64,000 bases of DNA from Rubripirellula lacrimiformis (GTDB taxonomy: Bacteria; Planctomycetota; Planctomycetia; Pirellulales; Pirellulaceae): the NCBI RefSeq assembly GCF_007741535.1, contig NZ_CP036525.1, positions 1,302,001 through 1,366,000 on the forward strand, given 5' to 3'. Numbering within the stretch: the first letter of the stretch is position 1; every line of letters begins with the position of its first letter. The position numbers and the translations under genes were made by a program. The notes below the pieces were generated by a model. It saw nothing but the letters and a program-made list of their open reading frames with translations. It had not been told where the DNA came from and did no database searches. Positions 17,035 to 24,283 of this stretch are shown here, piece by piece.

Positions 17035-19536
17035 TTGGATCATTCATTACCGACTCATTTGGACGAACGATTGCGTTGGCTGGTCCGTCCAGACCAGACG
17101 AGGCACGGTCCCGGTGAATTTGTCCTTTACTGGATGCACAATGCACTGCGCGGCCACGACAATCCGGCATTGGATGTAGCGATCTGCTTGGCCAGACAAA
17201 ACGGGTTGCCGCTGCTGGTCTATCACGCGCTTTCGGAAGACTATCCCTACGCGTCCGATCGATTCCATTCGTTCATGTTGCAAGGCCATCGCGATGTGCA
17301 GCGTGAACTAACCGATCGCGGCATCCAATCCAATTTTCATTTGCAGCGTGACGGGGCGCGTGGCCCGCATCTACGTGACCTCACGCGCCGGGCGGCGGTG
17401 CTGGTGACCGAAGAAATGCCCGTTCAGCCACTGGTCGGTTGGATGCAGCGGTTGACGGTTCGGACCACCACGCCGATTGCGATGGTCGACGCTTCGTGCA
17501 TCGTTCCGGTGCCATTGGTCGGGCACGCTTATGCCAACGCAAACGAGTATCGCGATGCGACGGAGCACTTCTACCATCAACGTGTGGGGGTGCCGTATGC
17601 GGACCAACCCTTGGATGTTGACCTGTTCGACGGATCGATGCCGTTCCCTGCGTTCGATCTGCAGGATGCCTGTTTGACATCTCTGATCCGAAAGTGCAGA
17701 GTCGATCACTCGGTCGCCCCGGTGATCGACACGCCGGGCGGTTCGAGGGCCGGTTACGCACGTTGGGACGAATTCAAAGCAAACGGTCTGGCCGACTATT
17801 CCAAGCGGCGATCCAACGCAGCCGATCATCGTGGTTCCAGTCGGATCAGCAGCTATCTGCACTTCGGCATGGTCAGCCCGTTTCGGATTGCTCGCGAAGC
17901 CGATCGGGCAGGCGCCCAAGATTACTTGGACGAATTGCTGGTCTGGCGAGAAATGGCGTTTCACTATTGCTTTCACCATCCCGACGCGATCGATTCGTTG
18001 GACGGGATCCCGGTTTGGGCCAAAGAAACTCTGTTGCAGCACGTCGACGACGATCGCCAGAAATCGTGCAGTTGGGAAACCCTATCGCGTGCGAACACGG
18101 GACAACCGTTGTGGGACACCTGTCAGCAGAGTCTGCTGAAACATGGCGAACTGCATCACAGCGCTCGGATGACATGGGGGAAGTTATTGTTGCCTTGGGT
18201 ACCGACGCCGGGCCGCGCCTTGCAGTTGGCGATCGATCTGAATCACCGCTACGCGCTCGATGGCGGTGACCCCAGCAGTTACGGTGGCATCCTGTGGTGT
18301 TTCGGCCAATTCGACCAACCTGTTGAACCGGAATCCAAGGTGTTCGGGCGAGTTCGCGCTGCTGATCCCGATCACGCCGAGGCCAATTTAAATCTGGCCC
18401 AGTTCCAGCAGATCGTTGACCGACCCATCACGCCGCTGGCCCCTCGAATCGCCATCGTCGGTGCCGGGATGGCTGGATTGACCGCCGGACGCACTCTTCA
18501 TGACTACGGTTTAGACGTGACCGTGTTCGAAAAATCGGACAAGGTCGGTGGGCGGATCGCGACGGTAAAGGCAGTGGCGGACGCTGACGCAAAGTCGGAC
18601 CGGGATGGGAAGACTTCGATCGAAGGTCTGCACCCTGCCCTGTCCTTTGATCATGGTGCCCAGTACTTTACCGCCCGAGATTCACGGTTTTGCCGCTACG
18701 TGCAAAGTTGGATCCAAGACGGATTCGTCCAGCCTTGGCTGGGACGGATGGTCGAATTGGGGCTGGGCGGAAAAGTGATTGCCGAAAAGATGGACACCGG
18801 CCGTTATGTGGGCGTGCCAGGAATGGACCAAGTCGCTAAGCACCTAGCGGCGGATTTGAACGTTCGGCTAGAGACGAACGTGGTGGATCTATTGCGTCGC
18901 GGTGATTCGCAGTGGGCCTTGGTCGACGCTGCCGGAGAAACGCATGGCGAATTCGACTATGTCATCGTGAACGCGACTCCGGTGCAATCGAGTGCTTTGA
19001 TGAGTGGGCATTCAGCGATGGCCACGCAAATAGCGGCGTGCGATATGAAACCGACATGGGCATTGATGATCCAGACCGACGGTTTGAAGAGTCTGGATTT
19101 TGATGCGGCGTTCATCAACGACGGCCCGCTGTCTTGGATCGCACGCGACAGCGCCAAACCGGGGCGAATGAATTTTGGTCAGCCAGACGGTGGCGATACC
19201 AGCGGGACAGAAGCTTGGGTGCTGCATGCGTCCAACCTGTGGTCGATGGCGCATATCGATGATCATCCGGAAATGGTTACCGACGAATTGTTGGCTGCAC
19301 TGCAACAGGTCACTGGATTGGCACCGGGCAATGTCGTGCACGCACTGGCCTGTTGTTGGCGGGATGCAGTGCCGGTGGATCCCATCGATCGCGAGTGTTT
19401 GTGGGACGCGGCGGCCCGCTTGGGGGCATGCGGCGATTGGTGCGGCGGCCCCCGCATCGAAGGTGCATTTCTAAGCGGCGTATCGATCGCCGGCGAAGTC
19501 CTCCGGCACCTGACCATCGATCGCCGGGCGACGTAA
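17035..19536 (+). CDS. Photolyase-like flavoprotein fused to an FAD-dependent amine oxidase
   Basis: The 833-residue product has two modules. Residues 1 to about 465 resemble DNA photolyases, closest to the class II type. There is an N-terminal Rossmann-like half (FVLYWMHNALRGHDNPALDV). An FAD-binding helical half follows, with SRISSYLHFGMVSPFRIA, WREMAFHYCFHHPDAIDSL and KHGELHHSARMTWGKLLLPW. From about residue 470 a second flavoprotein begins: PRIAIVGAGMAGLTAGRTL with GxGxxG, then EKSDKVGGRIAT and SFDHGAQYFTARD, ending in RIEGAFLSGVSIAGEVL. It resembles renalase-like NAD(P)/FAD oxidoreductases. The TTG start at 17035 has a perfect aggagg (17021-17026) at an 8-nt spacing. It follows hpnE by 90 bp on the same strand. 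Its activity as a repair enzyme is not certain. Confidence 0.85.
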   Translation: MDHSLPTHLDERLRWLVRPDQTRHGPGEFVLYWMHNALRGHDNPALDVAICLARQNGLPLLVYHALSEDYPYASDRFHSFMLQGHRDVQRELTDRGIQSNFHLQRDGARGPHLRDLTRRAAVLVTEEMPVQPLVGWMQRLTVRTTTPIAMVDASCIVPVPLVGHAYANANEYRDATEHFYHQRVGVPYADQPLDVDLFDGSMPFPAFDLQDACLTSLIRKCRVDHSVAPVIDTPGGSRAGYARWDEFKANGLADYSKRRSNAADHRGSSRISSYLHFGMVSPFRIAREADRAGAQDYLDELLVWREMAFHYCFHHPDAIDSLDGIPVWAKETLLQHVDDDRQKSCSWETLSRANTGQPLWDTCQQSLLKHGELHHSARMTWGKLLLPWVPTPGRALQLAIDLNHRYALDGGDPSSYGGILWCFGQFDQPVEPESKVFGRVRAADPDHAEANLNLAQFQQIVDRPITPLAPRIAIVGAGMAGLTAGRTLHDYGLDVTVFEKSDKVGGRIATVKAVADADAKSDRDGKTSIEGLHPALSFDHGAQYFTARDSRFCRYVQSWIQDGFVQPWLGRMVELGLGGKVIAEKMDTGRYVGVPGMDQVAKHLAADLNVRLETNVVDLLRRGDSQWALVDAAGETHGEFDYVIVNATPVQSSALMSGHSAMATQIAACDMKPTWALMIQTDGLKSLDFDAAFINDGPLSWIARDSAKPGRMNFGQPDGGDTSGTEAWVLHASNLWSMAHIDDHPEMVTDELLAALQQVTGLAPGNVVHALACCWRDAVPVDPIDRECLWDAAARLGACGDWCGGPRIEGAFLSGVSIAGEVLRHLTIDRRAT

Positions 19537-19767
19537 AGAACCGCAGGCAGCTGTACGGTTCAGTGACAAAAAATGGATCGGCTGGCCCGTGTGAGGGGGT
19601 GCAGGCGGGCTTGTGGGGTTGGTTTGGGGCGATGTGTCCGTTTTTAGCGAGCTTTCATGGGGGGGAAGTTCGGCTTTGCTTATTCCGAACGAGTAGGATC
19701 GCTGGCAAGCTTTTCCAGTCGCGGTGGGCAGTGCCTTCGTGCCTTTCTTCTCTTTCAGGACGATATC

Positions 19768-20778
19768 TTGTTCCGATCCAATCGTTGCTACCCATGGTTG
19801 TTAGGCACGCTGTTATTTGGCTTTGCGGCATTGTCTCCCACTACATCTCAGTCCGCTCTGATCATTGATTTGGACTTTAGTGATTTCGCTACGGCCGCTC
19901 CCGCCGATGGTGGTACGGTTCTAGGCGGGCGAACACTGGCCGATGCACGTGCTGTGGTTGAAACAGCAGCCGCGTATTGGGAAACGGCTTTTGCCAATAG
20001 CTCCACATCGATTGGTTGGTCAAGCAACCTTGGTGGCACGATCACTCAAACCATCAGCGTCGGTTGGGGAGGCCTGGGGGGCAGCACGCTCGCAACCGGC
20101 GGTACAGGATGGTTTGGGAGCGATGGACGCTGGTCATCCGGTAGTTTGACCTGGGATAACGACACCAGCAGCAGTTTCTTTGTCGATAGCACGCCAACAG
20201 CAAACGAAGAGTGGCAGCAGTACAGCGAGCGAGACTTGACTTTGGGTGGCGTCGATGTGAATGTCGAACGCGTGCACTACGATGCGCCTGCAGGACTTGC
20301 ACGCAGCAACAGCGACATGTTGTCGGTCGCCATCCACGAAGTGGGACATGCCTTGGGGTTCTTGGGAACACAGTTTCCTGCGTTTGCCGATGCCGATCTG
20401 GGTTCCGACAATGACATTGACGTCGTGGGCGGTGTGCTTGATGGAGCCGAAATCCCATTCAGCGGCGGGCACACTAGTTTCGCCATCGAGTCGCCGTCCG
20501 ATGAATTCCCGTACGACCCGGGCGGAGGCGGTTTCTTTCCTCCTTTCGACTACGGTCCGAACGCCCTAAGTCCATCGATCGTAACCGGAACACGCAAGCT
20601 GCTTACCGAGGCAGACATCGCATCGGTCGGCGCCTTTTTGGGATTCGATCAAAGCACGATCAACTTCAACCCGAGCGTGGCAGCAGTTCCCGAGCCCAGT
20701 ACATGGGCATGTTTGCTGGCTACCGGTGCACTCGTCGCAGTACGCCGGAAGCGATCACGAGCAGCAGCGTCCGCATAG
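19768..20778 (+). CDS. PEP-CTERM protein with zinc-metalloprotease motif
   Basis: The 336-residue secreted protein has an N-terminal signal peptide (LLGTLLFGFAALSPTTSQSA). The zinc-binding motif is HEVGHALGFLG at residues 190-200, with H190, E191 and H194 as probable ligands and catalytic base. The C-terminus is a PEP-CTERM sorting signal: VPEPSTW, a hydrophobic helix and a basic tail (about 308-336). PEP-CTERM proteins are cleaved and attached by an exosortase; none is encoded in this window. I choose the TTG at 19768, with agga at a 7-nt spacing, because it gives a canonical signal peptide. The ATG at 19657 would add 37 residues ahead of it. The third zinc ligand cannot be assigned. Confidence 0.8.
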   Translation: MFRSNRCYPWLLGTLLFGFAALSPTTSQSALIIDLDFSDFATAAPADGGTVLGGRTLADARAVVETAAAYWETAFANSSTSIGWSSNLGGTITQTISVGWGGLGGSTLATGGTGWFGSDGRWSSGSLTWDNDTSSSFFVDSTPTANEEWQQYSERDLTLGGVDVNVERVHYDAPAGLARSNSDMLSVAIHEVGHALGFLGTQFPAFADADLGSDNDIDVVGGVLDGAEIPFSGGHTSFAIESPSDEFPYDPGGGGFFPPFDYGPNALSPSIVTGTRKLLTEADIASVGAFLGFDQSTINFNPSVAAVPEPSTWACLLATGALVAVRRKRSRAAASA

Positions 20779-20819
20779 CCCTTGGTTCCAGGCTCGCTGT
20801 GTGCGAGACCATCCGGACA

Positions 20820-20847
20820 GCTCGCAGCGTCCTTCGCTGGCGAGCTG
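20820..20847. terminator. Hairpin between convergent genes (possible bidirectional terminator)
   Basis: The sequence agctcgcagcg, loop tcctt, then cgctggcgagct forms an 11-bp stem with one bulged base. It sits between the PEP-CTERM gene and glyQS, which converge. No T-tract follows on either strand, so intrinsic termination is not assured. A smaller ctcgc-tgtgt-gcgag hairpin lies just upstream. Confidence 0.45.
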
Positions 20848-20914
20848 ACCGTGTGCCTCATGGGGTGATTGTGAATCGCCCATCTGTTGTGACGAATCGG
20901 TCCAGAAGCTTCGG

Positions 20915-22528
20915 CTAAACGTTGATTCGCTTGGTCAATTCGGTGGTCAGGTCGTCGATTTTGACTCGCCATTGTTCCAGCGTGTCACGGTCGCGGATGG
21001 TGACCGTTTGGTCGCTCAGCGAATCGGTATCGACCGTAATACAGAACGGTGTGCCGGCTTCGTCTTGGCGACGATAGCGGCGACCGACGGCTCCCTTTTC
21101 GTCATAGAAAACGTTGAAGTGCTTTTTCAGCGTTCCATAAATCTGTTGAGCCAGTTCGGGCATGCCGTCTTTCTTGACCAACGGGAAGATGGCCGCTTTG
21201 ATCGGCGCCAAACGCGGGTGCAGTTTCAGCACCGTACGCGTTTGCATCTTGCCGTTCTCGTCGGGTGCTTCGTCTTCGGTGTAGGCTTCGCAGATGAATG
21301 CCAACACCGCACGGTCGGCACCCGCCGAAGGTTCCACAACGTGCGGGACAAACTTTTCGTTGGTCGTTTCGTCGCGGTACGTCAAATCTTTTCCGCTGCC
21401 GCGGTACTTGGGTTTGCCGTGTTCGTTCAGTTCAACCGTCATCGGGCTGGTTTTCGGATCCAGCTTGCCTTCCATGTGGCTACGCAGGTCGAAATCGCCA
21501 CGGTGGGCGATGCCTTCCAGTTCGCCGTATTCGCCTTCGGGCAGAAACGGGAATGCGTATTCGATATCCGCGGTACCGACGCTGTAGTGGGCCAGTTCGG
21601 ATGGATGGTGTTCTCGCATGATCAGCGATTCGTCGGACAGACCCAACGACTTGTACCAAGCCAGTCGTCGGTCGCGCCAATAGCGGTACCAGTCATGCGA
21701 TTGGTCCGGTGCACAGAAGAATTCGATTTCCATCTGTTCGAATTCGCGCGATCGGAACGTGAAGTTTCGTGGCGTGATCTCGTTTCGGAAACTCTTGCCG
21801 ACCTGGCCAATCCCGAACGGGACGCTGATGCGGCTGCTGTCCAAGACGTTCTTGAAGTTGACGAAGATGCCTTGCGCGGTTTCCGGACGCAGGAAGGTCG
21901 TGTCGTCTTCGCCGCCCAACGCGCCCAAGGTCGTCTTGAACATCAGGTTGTATTCGCGCGGCACGGTCAACGTGTCCAGCGTTTTGGAATCGGGGGCCAA
22001 CACCATTTCGGTGGATTCGAGTTTATCGATCGTCAGCGATTCGTCCGAAACGGTCAATTTGTCCGCGTCTTTGTTCCGCAGTTTAAAAAACTTCATGCCG
22101 CGGCGGCGAACTTCGTCCAGTTCTTGTTCCTGTTCGGCCATCGTGGCGACGAAGATCTTTTTGTCTTGATATTCGACCCAGCGACCACGGACCTGGTCGA
22201 ACCGGTATCGTTTTTTCGATTCACGGCAATCGACCATGAAATCGTGGAACAGGTCAAAGTGACCGCTGCACTTCCAAACTTGGGGGTGCATGATGATCGA
22301 GCAATCCAAGCCCACCATGTCAAACGTACCGGGGGCACCTTCGGGGGCGGCCAGTTCGTTGTGGCCGGTGATCATGTCGTGCCACCAAGCTTCTTTCAGA
22401 TTTCGCTTCAATTCCACGCCCAGCGGGCCGTAATCCCAAAAGCCTTGGACGCCGCCATAAATTTCGCTGGACTGAAACAGAAAGCCACGTCGCTTGCATA
22501 GCGACACAATTTTTTCCATCGATTTCAT
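20915..22528 (-). CDS. glyQS: Glycyl-tRNA synthetase, single-chain dimeric type
   Basis: The 537-residue product is a class II aminoacyl-tRNA synthetase that charges tRNA-Gly with glycine in the cytoplasm. It opens with the GlyRS signature IVSLCKRRGFLFQSSEIYGG and DYGPLGVELKRN, and has FLRPETAQGIFVNF. Motif 2 is SFRNEITPRNFTFRSREFEQ, motif 3 lies in EPSAGADRAVLAF, and there is a C-terminal anticodon-binding domain (about 430-537). This is the alpha2 form rather than the alpha2beta2 GlyQ/GlyS form. It is longer than typical bacterial alpha2 enzymes because of insertions around residues 100-190. ATG 22528 (MKSMEKI) fits the family start; longer in-frame extensions are discarded. It appears to be monocistronic. 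Confidence 0.96.
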   Translation of the reverse strand: MKSMEKIVSLCKRRGFLFQSSEIYGGVQGFWDYGPLGVELKRNLKEAWWHDMITGHNELAAPEGAPGTFDMVGLDCSIIMHPQVWKCSGHFDLFHDFMVDCRESKKRYRFDQVRGRWVEYQDKKIFVATMAEQEQELDEVRRRGMKFFKLRNKDADKLTVSDESLTIDKLESTEMVLAPDSKTLDTLTVPREYNLMFKTTLGALGGEDDTTFLRPETAQGIFVNFKNVLDSSRISVPFGIGQVGKSFRNEITPRNFTFRSREFEQMEIEFFCAPDQSHDWYRYWRDRRLAWYKSLGLSDESLIMREHHPSELAHYSVGTADIEYAFPFLPEGEYGELEGIAHRGDFDLRSHMEGKLDPKTSPMTVELNEHGKPKYRGSGKDLTYRDETTNEKFVPHVVEPSAGADRAVLAFICEAYTEDEAPDENGKMQTRTVLKLHPRLAPIKAAIFPLVKKDGMPELAQQIYGTLKKHFNVFYDEKGAVGRRYRRQDEAGTPFCITVDTDSLSDQTVTIRDRDTLEQWRVKIDDLTTELTKRINV

Positions 22529-22719
22529 GGCAGAAACGTGCTTTGGGTGGGGGACTGGATGGGGAGAACTGCGAGTCAAAACGCAGAATGTAGGTGTTTT
22601 GATGAATGTCCGCGACCAGAGTGGCACGCAGGGAATGGCAGGTCAGCCATCGTCGATTTTGCGAAAACTCCCTTGCTTCGGCTTTCGCCTGGAAAACAAG
22701 GGGGACGTGGTTTTCGGGA

Positions 22720-22783
22720 TAGCGGAACTCGTCAAGAGTTTCGGCCTGGCTGAGATTCACGAAAGTCTTGACGACTTCCGCTA
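22720..22783. repeat. Inverted-repeat element with self-complementary arms
   Basis: The left arm at 22720-22743 (tagcggaactcgtcaagagt and the following ttcg) pairs with the right arm at 22760-22783 at 22 of 24 positions, leaving a 16-nt loop. Each arm is also a small hairpin by itself (ggaactc-gtcaa-gagtttc and gaaagtc-ttgac-gacttcc). It starts 4 nt past the stop codon of the TPR lipoprotein gene. The same nested architecture is seen in the element at 2803-2872, with unrelated sequence. Confidence 0.65.
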
Positions 22784-22787
22784 CGCC

Positions 22788-23690
22788 CTAGTACTGGCGA
22801 ACCATACCGCTGTTGAAGTTCGGCTGGGTCGCCACTTGCGTGGTCCCGTTGGCGACCGAAGCTTCGTAGTTGGCCGAGATTTGCCGTGTCAGAACAGCGA
22901 CACGTTCGGCTGCCATCGGTTGCATTCCGTTCAGTGCCAATGACCGTTGGTAATTTTGGACGGCTTGGTTCAAATCGCCTGATTGTTCGCGAAGGCGGCC
23001 CAAGGCCAACCAGGCGCGTGAATTGTTGGGATCTTTTTGAACGGCGTCTTCCAGGTACTTCAGGGCCGTGCCGGGGTCGCTGACCTCTTCGTAGAGTCGA
23101 GCCAGTTCGATGCGGGGTTCCGAGAATTCCGGGTTCTGGGCCGCCCAGTTCTTCATCAGAGCGAAAGCTCGGTCCGGACGTCCGGTATCAACCAACAGCA
23201 CCGCCAACCCGCGGTGGCATTCGACATGGTTGGGATCGTGATCGAGGCACTGGTTGTAGAGTGCTTCGGCTTGAGTGATCTGCTGTGGATCGTTGCGCTG
23301 GTTGCCAAGTCGATGATTGGTGGCGGCCAGGTTGTAGTAACCGTCGGCGTTGTTCGGGTCAGTATTAATAACCTTTTGAAACTGCTGCAAAGCTGCCGAA
23401 TATTGACCTTGTTCGTAAAGTCGTGCGCCGGTGGAATTTTGACCACTGGCAGCCCACTGGCATCCGCCGGTCGGCAAAACGGCGGCGACGATCAGCAGCC
23501 ATCCCAACAGCGCAGAGGGGCGATTAGCCCCCCGTTGGTGCTGGGCAAGGTTGTTCGAGCGCGCACCGATTTGGCGACGATTGGTTTCACACCGTTTCGT
23601 TTCACAGTGGCAGCTGGCGGTCTTGGAACAGCCGACAGCGATGGAGGAAATGACCGCAGAACGATCAAAACAGTGTTTTTTAGGGGCCAT
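22788..23690 (-). CDS. TPR-repeat lipoprotein
   Basis: The 300-residue product has a hydrophobic segment ALLGWLLIVAAVLPTGGC whose last residue, C77, sits in a lipobox-like context. It is therefore probably a lipoprotein tethered in the envelope. Four or so tetratricopeptide repeats follow (YEQGQYSAALQQFQKVINTD, ADGYYNLAATNHRLGNQ, AWLALGRLREQSGDLNQAVQ). The 58 residues before the hydrophobic segment are cysteine-rich, basic and unusual for a signal peptide, so the true start could be further downstream. ATG 23690 (MAPKKHCFD) is the best ATG available. TPR lipoproteins often assist envelope assembly complexes; the partner is unknown. A hairpin element lies directly after the stop. Confidence 0.75.
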   Translation of the reverse strand: MAPKKHCFDRSAVISSIAVGCSKTASCHCETKRCETNRRQIGARSNNLAQHQRGANRPSALLGWLLIVAAVLPTGGCQWAASGQNSTGARLYEQGQYSAALQQFQKVINTDPNNADGYYNLAATNHRLGNQRNDPQQITQAEALYNQCLDHDPNHVECHRGLAVLLVDTGRPDRAFALMKNWAAQNPEFSEPRIELARLYEEVSDPGTALKYLEDAVQKDPNNSRAWLALGRLREQSGDLNQAVQNYQRSLALNGMQPMAAERVAVLTRQISANYEASVANGTTQVATQPNFNSGMVRQY

Positions 23691-24283
23691 TAGACGAGTC
23701 TTCCGTGACGCGGGAGGCGTTGGACCGCCGCAGGGGGGGCCGCAGATCGGCATCGTCTTTGCGATGGGCCGTCGGCTGCCTGGCAAACCCTTTGGAATCG
23801 GTCGCGGTCGGCCGGACGGTATCAACGGAGCACCAAACCACGCAATACCGGAACTTTTCCCTAGCTCGATTCGTCAAACGGGGCTGCCGAAGCTTACCCA
23901 CTGCGAATATCGGGTGGATTAGCTGGGGTTGGCCGGACGATGATTATAACCGCGTCAAGTATACCTAAACCCCGTCCCCCAGACGATTTTCGTTGCCATC
24001 GCAATCGACCCGATTACACTCCGGAGCTGGTTCTCGCTTTGGAATTGCAGCGCCTAATCTCTGATGTGACGAGCTACTTTTTCACCTACATCCCGGCTCG
24101 CCGGTCGCAGTTATGTCGGCAAACGAGCTGAAAACCATTCCAAAACGAACGTTGATCTGGCCTTTCCGGGCTGGAGGCGATTGATCCAGAAATCGCTACC
24201 GACCCGGCCGATCGTCCGATCGAGCGGAATCAAAATAAACAATTTGCCAACATTGGTTGGCACCTGAATACGAGGCCTTCTTG
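23691..24283. other. 593-bp intergenic region upstream of the giant gene
   Basis: No convincing coding sequence is seen on either strand. The region separates the divergently transcribed TPR lipoprotein and giant-protein genes and must hold both promoters, although no clear -35/-10 pair was recognised. A hairpin lies near its right end at 24245-24262. Confidence 0.6.
24245..24262 (+). promoter_or_regulatory. Leader hairpin before the giant gene
   Basis: The sequence tgccaac-attg-gttggca forms a perfect 7-bp stem with a 4-nt loop. It ends 21 nt before the ATG at 24284, just ahead of the gagg ribosome binding site at 24272-24275. It could stabilise the 5-prime end of the 16-kb transcript or affect ribosome access. 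Only the sequence symmetry is observed. Confidence 0.35.

Noticed and set aside
20972-22501. A 509-codon open frame on the plus strand opposite glyQS
   Set aside because: It is the antisense shadow of a well-conserved synthetase gene; its translation shows no domain and is rich in F, V, H and Q as expected for the complement of GC-rich coding DNA.
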